DNA of 64,000 nt, from assembly GCA_963737705.1 (NCBI GenBank), contig CAVTTP010000006.1, positions 1,178,001 to 1,242,000 of the forward strand. The letters are read 5' to 3'. The notes under the pieces are model-generated. The model saw only the letters and a list, made by a program, of their open reading frames with translations. It was not told the DNA's origin and did no database searches. The DNA is from PALSA-607 sp963737705 (GTDB taxonomy: Bacteria; Actinomycetota; Actinomycetes; Acidothermales; Acidothermaceae). Position numbers and translations under genes: made by a program. Positions 57,342 through 64,000 of this stretch are shown piece after piece (within the stretch, counting starts at the first letter, position 1; every line of letters starts with the position of its first letter).

Positions 57342-58718
57342 TCAGTCCGTGCTTTCGGCGTCCGGTCCGTCGCTTGGCGGCGTGTCGTTCAGCGACCGCA
57401 AGTCGAAGTCGCTGTCACGGCGGTCCACGAACGCGGGCGGGTCGTCCAGGTCCTCCACGGTCGGCAGCAGGTCGGGGTGCTCCCAGAGCGCGTCTCGGCC
57501 CTCCGTCCCGCGAGCCTCTCGCAGCAGTTGCCACAGCTGCGATGCCTCGCGCATCCGGCGGGGGCGCAGTTGCAGGCCGACCAATGTGCCGAACGTCTGC
57601 TCGGCTGGACCGCCGGTCGCGCGCCGCCGACGCACGGTCTCGCGCAACGCTGAGGCACCCGCGAGGCGACCCTCCGCCGCCTGCGCGACGACATCGTCGA
57701 TCCAGCCTTCGATCAGTGCGAGCAACGTCTCGAGGCGGGTCAGCGCTGCCTGCTGTGCCGGGGTGTTCTCCGGCTCGAACAACCCACCGGTGAGCGCGTC
57801 CTGCAGAGCCTCCGGGTTTGTCGGGTCGATCGAGCCGAGCGCCTCCTGCATGCGTGAGGTGTCGACGGTGATACCCCGGGAGTAGTCGTCGAGCGCAGCG
57901 ACCAACCGGCCGCGCAGCCACGGTACGGCGGCGAACAGCCGGTGACACGCCGCTTCACGCAGCGCGAGGAATAGCCGCACTTCGTCAGGTGCGACACCCA
58001 GACCCTCGCCGAAGGCAGCGATGCCCGCGGGGATCAGCGCAGCGTGGCCCACGCCAGCAAGGGGGAGCCCGACATCGGTCGACGACACGACCTCACGCGA
58101 CAACGTGCCCAACGCCTGACCGACTTGACCCCCGAACATGACTCCGCCCATCTGGCGCATCATCGACAGCAGTGGTCCTGTCATGTCGGGCAACGGCCCC
58201 GACGACTCGCCGTCGCTCTCGAGGTCAGTTCCCGGCGGGAAGCCGGGAAGTCCAAGCCCGGCAAGCCCCCCGGCGCTGGCCAAGCCACCGGTGAGTTCGC
58301 CGCTGAATGCCTCGACGACTTTGCTCGCGACCGGTTCGACGAGCTCGGTCCAGGTGGGCAGGGTCGCTTCGATCCACTCGGCGCGACTCCATGCGCTGGC
58401 CGAGGTGGTCGCCGCTGGGAACGAAGTAGTCGGGTCGAGCCAGAGCTCGGCGAGCCGGATCGCATCGGTGACCGCGCTGCGTTCGGCCGGCCCGATCGAC
58501 GGATCGTCGCCGGAGGCGGCCTGCCGCGCGACGTCCTTGGCGAGGTCCCAGTTCACCGGGCCGCCCTGCCACGACAACATGTCGGCGAAGCGATGCAACG
58601 CACTGCTGATGTCGGCGCCACCGAGATCGCCGAAGCCCATCCCGCCGGGGCCGGGGCCGCGAGAGCCAGGATCGTTCGGGTCGCCCGGCTTGCCAAAGCC
58701 GAAGGGAATCTCGCTCAC
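57342..58718 (-). CDS. Zincin_2 (DUF2342) zinc-dependent metalloprotease-like protein
   Basis: 458 residues. A Gly/Pro-rich N-terminus (FGFGKPGDPNDPGSRGPGPG), then the family's motifs WDLAKDVARQAA, TELVEPVASKVVEAF, GGVMFGGQVGQALGTLSREV, LIPAGIAAFGEGLGV, FLALREAACHRLFAAVPWLR. The region that would hold a zinc-binding HxxxH pair is REAACHRLF, so activity is doubtful. Counterpart of Rv3195, next to ylbL in actinobacteria. An acidic C-terminus (PSDGPDAESTD) ends it. Confidence 0.88.
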   Translation of the reverse strand: MSEIPFGFGKPGDPNDPGSRGPGPGGMGFGDLGGADISSALHRFADMLSWQGGPVNWDLAKDVARQAASGDDPSIGPAERSAVTDAIRLAELWLDPTTSFPAATTSASAWSRAEWIEATLPTWTELVEPVASKVVEAFSGELTGGLASAGGLAGLGLPGFPPGTDLESDGESSGPLPDMTGPLLSMMRQMGGVMFGGQVGQALGTLSREVVSSTDVGLPLAGVGHAALIPAGIAAFGEGLGVAPDEVRLFLALREAACHRLFAAVPWLRGRLVAALDDYSRGITVDTSRMQEALGSIDPTNPEALQDALTGGLFEPENTPAQQAALTRLETLLALIEGWIDDVVAQAAEGRLAGASALRETVRRRRATGGPAEQTFGTLVGLQLRPRRMREASQLWQLLREARGTEGRDALWEHPDLLPTVEDLDDPPAFVDRRDSDFDLRSLNDTPPSDGPDAESTD

Positions 58719-58825
58719 CGCTGCTCCTCGGGCAAGATGGGCTCCATGACGGGGAAGAGGCAGGATCGGTCGTGGGTCCGCCTAACCACATCCGTGTTGT
58801 CCAAAGTAGTCGTGCGGGGGAGTCG

Positions 58826-60037
58826 ATGAGTACCGAAGAGCAGCCGGTTCGCCCACGGCGCAGCCCTCGTGCGCGTCGGGTGGGTCCCGTCGTCGCTGTG
58901 ACAGGCGCCGCTCACGGCGTCGGTGAGCTTCTTGTGCGTCAACTTGCGTCGTCCGCTTCAGTGAAAAAAGTGATCGCGATCGACACGATCAGAGGCGATG
59001 TTCCGGAGGCAACCTGGCGTCTCGTAGACATTCGTGAGCCCGCGCTGGTCGAGCGGCTGGCCGGCGTCGACGTGCTCGTGCACCTTGCGGTCGACAGCAG
59101 CGTCGATCACGAAGACGCTGACGGACATGGGCGTACGGCACACGCCCGTGGGACGGCGACCGTGCTGACCGCAGCTCCAGCCGCAGGTGTTGGCCACGTC
59201 GTGCTCGTGACGAGTGCGATGGTCTACGGCGCGCTGGCGGACAACCCCGTTCCGCTCCCTGAGGACTCCGAGCTGCAAGCCACTGCTGACAGCGCGTGGA
59301 TGGGCGACCTGCTCGAGATCGAGCGGCTCGCAGCGCAGGCCCCGCGGACGCACCCCGGCCTGCTGGTGACCGTGCTTCGTCCGGCAGCGCTGGTCGGCGG
59401 CGGAGTCGACACCATCTTCACTCGACACTTCGAGGCGCCACGGTTGCTTGCCGTCAAAGGCTCGCGCACCTGCTGGCAGTTCTGCCACGTCGACGATCTG
59501 CTCTCCGCCGTCGAACTCGTCGTGAGTGGCGCCTTGCGTGCCCCGGCCGCCGACGACAGTGGCGACAGTGACGTCCGTGGCGACAGTGGCGTCCGTGGCG
59601 ACAGTGGCAACCAGGGCGAACAGGTATCGACCGACCATCTCGTCGTCGCGGTCGGCAGCGACGGCTGGCTCGAGCAGGAGGATGTTGAACGAGTCACCGG
59701 CAAGCGTCACATCGAGTTGCCATCGTCCGTCGCGTTCGGCACAGCCGAGCGGCTGCACCGGCTCGGTGTCACCCCGGCGGGCTCCAGTGATTTGCAGTTC
59801 CTGGTGCATCCGTGGGTGGTCGATCCGACGCGATTGGCCAAGGCTGGATGGCAGGCGGCTTACGACAACGAAAGCGCCTTGGCGGTGGCGGTCGCCGAAT
59901 CTGCGGGCCGGTTGGCGATCGGCGGTCACCGGCTCGGACGCCGAGATGCTGCGGCAGGTGCGGCCGTCGGGGCCACCGTCGCTTTAGTCGGGACGGCGGC
60001 GCTCGTGCGGCGGGCCAGACGGCGTCGACATGGCTGA
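58826..60037 (+). CDS. NAD-dependent epimerase/dehydratase (extended SDR)
   Basis: 403 residues from ATG 58826 with GGGGGAG just upstream. SDR nucleotide site VAVTGAAHGVGELLVRQL, VLVHLAVDSS, VTSAMVYGALADNPVPLPED (Y-x3 region lacks the usual YxxxK), and RPAALVGGGVDTI. The C-terminus is basic after a hydrophobic segment (VGATVALVGTAALVRRARRR), a possible membrane anchor. An 18-bp GDSxVR repeat lies at 59561-59614. Substrate unknown. Confidence 0.8.
   Translation: MSTEEQPVRPRRSPRARRVGPVVAVTGAAHGVGELLVRQLASSASVKKVIAIDTIRGDVPEATWRLVDIREPALVERLAGVDVLVHLAVDSSVDHEDADGHGRTAHARGTATVLTAAPAAGVGHVVLVTSAMVYGALADNPVPLPEDSELQATADSAWMGDLLEIERLAAQAPRTHPGLLVTVLRPAALVGGGVDTIFTRHFEAPRLLAVKGSRTCWQFCHVDDLLSAVELVVSGALRAPAADDSGDSDVRGDSGVRGDSGNQGEQVSTDHLVVAVGSDGWLEQEDVERVTGKRHIELPSSVAFGTAERLHRLGVTPAGSSDLQFLVHPWVVDPTRLAKAGWQAAYDNESALAVAVAESAGRLAIGGHRLGRRDAAAGAAVGATVALVGTAALVRRARRRRHG
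59561..59614 (+). repeat. 18-bp in-frame tandem repeat, three copies
   Basis: Units GGCGACAGTGRCGTCCGT at 59561 and 59579 and a diverged one at 59597, encoding GDSDVR/GDSGVR in a surface loop of the SDR protein. Confidence 0.85.
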
Positions 60038-60134
60038 AGCTTTACAGCTTTCCGACGGCTCGGCGTCGTGGGTGGGCATCGAGACTACGCTTGACGTTGC
60101 ACGCTGAAGGCATCGAAGGGACAGTCGTCAGATC

Positions 60135-60404
60135 ATGGGAGTCTTGCTGTGGTTGATGATTCCGGTCGCCTTTTTGATTGCGGGGACCATCTACGCCTCG
60201 ATCCGTAGCCGGCCGCGGCGGCCTACCGCGATGCAGGATTCGATGGCGTCATTCTCGAGGTTTCGCCGCGCGCTAGCGGCCAGCACAGCGAACTCGCCGC
60301 CAAGGCATCTGAGCAACAACCTGAGCAACCTCCCAGAGCAACCTCCCGAGCAACAAGGACAGCATTCACACCGACGAAGCAGTCGATCCGAGCAAGCTCG
60401 ATGA
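60135..60404 (+). CDS. Small single-pass membrane protein
   Basis: 89 residues. One N-terminal hydrophobic helix (VLLWLMIPVAFLIAGTIYAS) followed by a basic, Asn/Gln/Pro-rich tail with GAGCAAC repeats (NNLSNLPEQPPEQQ). No ribosome site better than GAAGGGA upstream. Unknown family; expressed with the SDR gene 97 bp upstream, perhaps. Confidence 0.55.
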   Translation: MGVLLWLMIPVAFLIAGTIYASIRSRPRRPTAMQDSMASFSRFRRALAASTANSPPRHLSNNLSNLPEQPPEQQGQHSHRRSSRSEQAR

Positions 60405-60593
60405 GCCGGCACCATCGGTCGGCCGGCACGAATAGTTTCGTCGAGGGACTGAATAATTCGCCCGTTTGCCGACGCAGTCGGGGGCTCGTCGGCTCAAGGT
60501 CGCCTGCTGCAGATGCCGATCTATGGATCGTCAGCGTCCAATAGCTAGGGCCTTCGCGAACATCGCAGGGCCCAGCCGTCTGAGTGAGGCACA

Positions 60594-61172
60594 GTGGAAC
60601 ACGTCGTATTTTTCCCAGCGCCGGACGGCACCCCAGCCTTCCGTCGTCTTGCCACCGTCGATGACGCAGCTCGGTTCGTCGAGCACCTGCGCAACGTCGA
60701 GAACGTCAGCGAGGCGTCCGTTCACACGCTGACCGAGGTTCCACTGTCATTCAAGACGTGGTACCGAGTCGAGATCCCGAACTCCGAGGAAGGTACCGAG
60801 AACGCGCACAGCCACAGCGAGCACAGCGACAACGTGCACAGCGACAATGAGCACAGCGACAACGCGCAGATCGATGTCTCCGCACCGACGACGATCGCCG
60901 AAGTGCTCGAGAGCTACGCCAGCGATGACGACAGCGTGAACCTCGACACCGTGGAGCGCTCCGAGCCGTCGGGAGCCGACGGTTCGTCAACCGGCATCCT
61001 CGTTCCCGAGCGCGAGTTCCTGCCGCCGGTCCAGATCGCCTTCGCCTCGCCGACCGAAGAGCCTGCCTTCTTCGGCCAGCCCGTTGCTGAGCCCGACCGC
61101 CCGGCAGCCCAGGTACTCGAGCCGGCCTTCGGTAGCCGCCGCGAGCGCGGTACCGGGTACTTCGTGCGGTAA
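60594..61172 (+). CDS. Conserved hypothetical protein with HSDN repeats
   Basis: 192 residues, GTG start after GTGAGGCAC. The N-terminal 60 residues look folded (VVFFPAPDGTPAFRRLATVD, DAARFVEHLRNVENVSEASV, VPLSFKTWYRVEIP), then an acidic/His-rich linker (SEHSDNVHSDNEHSDN, 15-bp DNA units) and a C-terminal part ending in a basic FGSRRERGTGYFVR. I know similar uncharacterised actinobacterial proteins but no function. Confidence 0.65.
   Translation: MEHVVFFPAPDGTPAFRRLATVDDAARFVEHLRNVENVSEASVHTLTEVPLSFKTWYRVEIPNSEEGTENAHSHSEHSDNVHSDNEHSDNAQIDVSAPTTIAEVLESYASDDDSVNLDTVERSEPSGADGSSTGILVPEREFLPPVQIAFASPTEEPAFFGQPVAEPDRPAAQVLEPAFGSRRERGTGYFVR
60819..60863 (+). repeat. 15-bp in-frame tandem repeat, three copies
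   Basis: Units G(A/T)GCACAGCGACAAY at 60819, 60834 and 60849, encoding EHSDN/VHSDN in the linker of the hypothetical protein. Confidence 0.9.
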
Positions 61173-61277
61173 CCCCCAATCTCCGGCGTCCCCGCGCCGC
61201 GAACCGCAAGGCTCCGCGAGCCCCCCACGCTCCGAGAGCAGCCCGCTCCCCCCAAGAGCTGGCGTAGTAATCACCAC

Positions 61278-61307
61278 AGCCGTGGTCCCTCCCCCAGGAC
61301 CGCGGCT
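61278..61307 (+). terminator. Terminator-like hairpin before ylbL
   Basis: AGCCGTGGTCC (61278-61288) pairs with GGACCGCGGCT (61297-61307), one G-U pair, an 8-nt loop, followed by TTGGTGTTT. It lies about 105 bp downstream of the hypothetical gene and directly precedes a 19-bp repeat array. Confidence 0.75.
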
Positions 61308-61311
61308 TTGG

Positions 61312-61378
61312 TGTTTCCAGGGGCAACGGCTGTTTCCAGGGGCAACAGATGTCTCCAGGGGCAACAGCTGTTTCCCGG
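61312..61378. repeat. 19-bp tandem repeat, three copies plus a partial
   Basis: Units starting TGTTTCCAGGGGCAAC at 61312, 61331, 61350 (TGTCTC variant) and a partial at 61369. It lies in the 110 bp between the hairpin and the ylbL start. Confidence 0.92.
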
Positions 61379-61416
61379 CGCAGCGGCGTTCCAGGCGCAC
61401 ATCTAGGCTGGTCGTC

Positions 61417-62466
61417 ATGCGACGCCAGGCAACGACTCTGCTCGTGTCGGGCGTATTGGCCGTGATCTTGGCGTTCGTAGGCATGCACTTACCGGCGCCG
61501 TACGTGCAAGATGCGCCGGGCCCTGTCTCTGACACGCTCGGCACGGCGCAGGGCAAGGCTTTGATCACGATCGCGCACCCGACTGCGACGCCCAAGGGCC
61601 GGATCTATCTAGTCACGGTGAGCGAGTCTGGTGGCCCTCACCAGAACATCTCTGCCTTCCAAGTGTTGCTGGGTTGGTGGAAGCGCAGCGACGCCGTCAT
61701 TCCGCGCCGCTTGCTCTATCCCGATGCGCGCACGACGCCGCAGCAAGTCGCGACTCAGGACAACAACGACATGCTCGAGTCGCAGGAGGCAGCCAAGGTC
61801 GCCGCGCTGCGCTACTTGAAGTACCCGCTCACACCAGGGGTCGACATTGCGAGCGTGGTTTTGCCTGCGCTAAAAGGGAAGTTGATGAACGACGACATCA
61901 TCATCGGTGTCGATAACACCACGGTGACAAACAGTGCGGACCTGCTGAAGGTTGACGCGACGCACAAGGCTGGCGACAAGGTCGTCTTGCACGTCGTGCG
62001 CGGCACGACGCAACTCGATGTCCCTGTAACATTGCAACCGCCTGCGAAGGGCTCGACCACACCAACGATCGGCATCAGCGTGGTCGACAGTTTCACCAAG
62101 CCGTTCGCGATCGACATCAACCTGGCCGACGTCGGTGGCCCTAGTGCAGGAACAGCATTTGCCCTGGGCATCATCGACAAGCTCACCGACGGCAATCTGA
62201 CCGGCGGCCGGACCGTAGCAGTGACCGGAACGATTGACGCCGACGGAAACGTCGGTGCGATCGGCGGTGTGATCCAGAAGATGGCCGGCGCCCGCAGCGC
62301 AGGCGCCACGGTGTTCTTGGTGCCGAAGTCCAACTGCGCGGAGGCGTTGACCGCCGTCCCGCATGGCCTTCGCCTCGTCCCGATCACGACGTTGACTTCG
62401 GCAGTCGACGTGCTGAGGCAGATCAACGCCGGCGCCAACGACGTGCCGACGTGCCCGGCAAAGTAG
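61417..62466 (+). CDS. YlbL family membrane-anchored PDZ-Lon serine protease
   Basis: 349 residues from ATG 61417; the open frame upstream is repeat and intergenic sequence. N-terminal membrane anchor (LLVSGVLAVILAFVGMHLPA), then PYVQDAPGPVSDTLG (family motif), a PDZ domain (about 150-225; LKGKLMNDDIIIGVDNTTVT) and a Lon-type peptidase with catalytic Ser in VGGPSAGTAFALGIID and Lys in GGVIQKMAGARSAGA. It probably cleaves membrane or secreted proteins. Counterpart of Rv3194c. Confidence 0.92.
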   Translation: MRRQATTLLVSGVLAVILAFVGMHLPAPYVQDAPGPVSDTLGTAQGKALITIAHPTATPKGRIYLVTVSESGGPHQNISAFQVLLGWWKRSDAVIPRRLLYPDARTTPQQVATQDNNDMLESQEAAKVAALRYLKYPLTPGVDIASVVLPALKGKLMNDDIIIGVDNTTVTNSADLLKVDATHKAGDKVVLHVVRGTTQLDVPVTLQPPAKGSTTPTIGISVVDSFTKPFAIDINLADVGGPSAGTAFALGIIDKLTDGNLTGGRTVAVTGTIDADGNVGAIGGVIQKMAGARSAGATVFLVPKSNCAEALTAVPHGLRLVPITTLTSAVDVLRQINAGANDVPTCPAK

Positions 62467-62484
62467 CCGCTCGGAGCTAGCGGC

Positions 62485-63051
62485 TCAGTCGACCAATGTC
62501 GCCGCGAGCGCATCGGCCAACAGGGGTACCAGGTCGGCGCCGGTCACGACGTCATCAGGTCGGTCCGCGACGCCGCGAACTCGCAGCGTCGCCGTCCGCG
62601 AACCATCACGCAGGACGCCGACCAGCATCCGGACTTCACGGCGCAGCGGGTGAGTGACCGCCCAGGCCACGGCGTCGGCGTCCGCAGGGAGGTCCGCTTC
62701 GACCGACGGCGGCAGGGTCAGGACCTCCTGAGACAACGCGCAGCCCGCCACCTCGGCAGGCCAGCCGATCTCGGCGAGCCACTCGTCGAGCGGTGTGCCC
62801 GTTGGTAGTGAGTCCTGTTCGACGGGCGTCAGTGCAGCGGGGTCGGGCGCCGATGGCAGCCCGAGAGTCTGTGCGAGCGCCGGTTCCGAGGCGACCAAGT
62901 CGGCGGTGCGGACGAGTGCGTAGAGGCGGGTCGGCTGGTCCCAACCTCCCTGCGCGAGGTGCCGGTCGACTTCGGCCATCGCCTCGACCAGCGGCTTGAA
63001 AGGGCGAAGCTCATCAGGCTGCTCGTCCGGACGCTCGATCACGTGGGACAT
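62485..63051 (-). CDS. PPA1309 family protein
   Basis: 188 residues, matching the actinobacterial PPA1309 family: VEAMAEVDRHLAQGGWDQPT, RLYALVRTADLVASEPALA, LDEWLAEIGWPAEVAGCALS, WAVTHPLRREVRMLVGVLRD, GADLVPLLADALAATL. Function unknown. It is divergent from the UPF0182 gene, an arrangement conserved in many actinomycetes, and converges on ylbL (19 bp). Confidence 0.9.
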   Translation of the reverse strand: MSHVIERPDEQPDELRPFKPLVEAMAEVDRHLAQGGWDQPTRLYALVRTADLVASEPALAQTLGLPSAPDPAALTPVEQDSLPTGTPLDEWLAEIGWPAEVAGCALSQEVLTLPPSVEADLPADADAVAWAVTHPLRREVRMLVGVLRDGSRTATLRVRGVADRPDDVVTGADLVPLLADALAATLVD

Positions 63052-63199
63052 CTTGCCGGACGGCGATGCGCTCTCGCCCGGGCCACTTTAGGTAGGTTGA
63101 TCGCACGGCGGCGTTGCCGCCCGGCGCGGCCCGATTCGGTGCCCTCGCCGCTGGCGCCGATCCCGGTCATTTCCCCGGGCAGGACATCGCGAGGTCTGC

Positions 63200-64000
63200 G
63201 TGACGTTTCCCCGCCCCGAGCGGCGACCGTACGGCGCCGGTAACGGCGGCCCGCGTCAGCCGATCCCGCGGCCGCAGTTCCCGAGTTGGGGAAAGCCGTT
63301 TCTGATCACGCTCGGGATTGTCGTCGTCCTCATCGTCGCGATCGCGCTGTTCGTCGCGATCGACACCGAACACCTCTGGTACGACTCCGTCGGATTTGGC
63401 GAGGTCTTCACCACGAAGCTCGTGACAAGGTTGGCCCTCTTCGGCGGCTTCGGTCTCTTCATGGCGGCGATGACGTTCGGCAACGTCTATCTCGCCTACC
63501 GGCTGCGCCCAGCCTTCCGAGCGTCGTCGGTCGAGCAGGTCATCCTCGACCGCTACCGCACGGTGATCGAGCCCCGTCGCTGGTTGATATTCGGCGCTTT
63601 AGCGGCGTTCTTTGGGCTGATCTTCGGAACGGCAGCATCCGGCCGCTGGCAGACCTGGCTGTTGTGGAGTAACGCGACCTCGTTTGGCCACAAGGATCCG
63701 CAATTCCATCGCGACGTCTCGTACTTCGCGTTCATCTTGCCGTTCCAGAGATTCATCCTCGGCTACATCATGGCGCTGGTCGTCGTCTGCACGTTGCTCA
63801 CGCTTGCGGCGCATTACGTGTTCGGCGGCGTAGCGTTTCGGACACCTGGCGAGCGAGTGACCAGGGGAGCGCGCACCCACCTCGCGCTGTTGCTGTTCGT
63901 CTTCGTCGTCTGCAAGGCGATCGCCTATTACCTCGACAGGTTCGGCCTGGCATTCTCAAGCCGCGGCGCCGTGCAGGGACCGTCTTATACAGACGTGCAT
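63200..64000 (+). CDS. UPF0182 family membrane protein, N-terminal part (cut by window end)
   Basis: 267 codons visible, open to the last base of the window. GTG start; a Pro/Arg/Gly-rich head (RPYGAGNGGPRQPIPRPQ) then hydrophobic segments (FLITLGIVVVLIVAIALFVA; LALFGGFGLFMAAMTFG; WLIFGALAAFFGLIFGTAAS; LLLFVFVVCKAIAYYL) with the typical TEHLWYDSVGFGEVF and KDPQFHRDVSYFAF loops. This is the UPF0182/COG1615 protein (Rv3193c type), about 990 residues when complete, with a large outer domain. Function unknown. Confidence 0.93.
   Translation, partial: MTFPRPERRPYGAGNGGPRQPIPRPQFPSWGKPFLITLGIVVVLIVAIALFVAIDTEHLWYDSVGFGEVFTTKLVTRLALFGGFGLFMAAMTFGNVYLAYRLRPAFRASSVEQVILDRYRTVIEPRRWLIFGALAAFFGLIFGTAASGRWQTWLLWSNATSFGHKDPQFHRDVSYFAFILPFQRFILGYIMALVVVCTLLTLAAHYVFGGVAFRTPGERVTRGARTHLALLLFVFVVCKAIAYYLDRFGLAFSSRGAVQGPSYTDVH

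Overview
The window is chromosomal DNA from a high-GC Gram-positive bacterium of the phylum Actinomycetota. The call rests on lineage markers: WhiB7, mycothiol-linked enzymes (S-(hydroxymethyl)mycothiol dehydrogenase, mycoredoxin), AdnAB, MoeZ, DUF3107, DUF5679, DUF6758, PPA1309 and UPF0182 proteins, and GTG starts. A complete chemotaxis cluster implies a motile lineage, unlike mycobacteria. The genus cannot be fixed from the sequence. I saw no rRNA, tRNA, insertion sequence, prophage or CRISPR array.

Layout. 1-5.8 kb: end of an MFS exporter, a DUF6221 protein, divergent glgA/glgC, a DUF1003 membrane protein and a frame-broken PRC-barrel/MgtE-N/CBS gene. 6-9.7 kb: a hypothetical gene, a DevS-type double-GAF kinase facing a DevR-type regulator, and a NUDIX hydrolase. 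9.9-13 kb: DUF6758, PHP phosphoesterase, MarC and a spermidine-synthase-like protein. 13-23.2 kb: chemotaxis block (receptor, cheA, cheW, an unknown gene, cheB, cheR, cheY, frame-broken cheX, cheY) with a RecB-type nuclease inside it. 23.2-26.6 kb: a polyprenyl-sugar pair, GT2-GtrA and GT39.

26.7-64 kb: a conserved actinobacterial core. It keeps the order and relative orientation that I recall for M. tuberculosis Rv3211 back to Rv3193c: rhlE, ferritin-like protein, DUF3107, moeZ, alkyltransferase-like protein, adnA, adnB, nudC, mrx1, uvrD2, whiB7, ABC1 kinase, ThiF-like protein, Zincin_2 protein, ylbL, PPA1309 and UPF0182. Lineage-specific genes sit inside it: LigD polymerase/Ku, GrpB, mycothiol-dependent dehydrogenase, an ECF sigma factor with a membrane partner, an M20 peptidase, an ArsR-SRPBCC fusion and an SDR enzyme. 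The region is dominated by DNA repair (Ku, LigD-pol, AdnAB, UvrD2, ATL) and stress or redox functions (WhiB7, Mrx1, NudC, MscR).

Three things stand out beyond the genes. First, seven DnaA-box-like 9-mers lie in 340 bp of non-coding DNA at 56178-56518, three pointing one way and four the other around a large hairpin. Second, whiB7 has a long leader with a candidate WhiB7-type promoter, an upstream ORF and an intrinsic terminator. Third, more than a dozen short tandem repeats, mostly 18 bp, sit at gene ends, in linkers and in intergenic gaps. Two genes (the MgtE/CBS gene and cheX) carry frameshifts that are either real inactivation or sequence errors.
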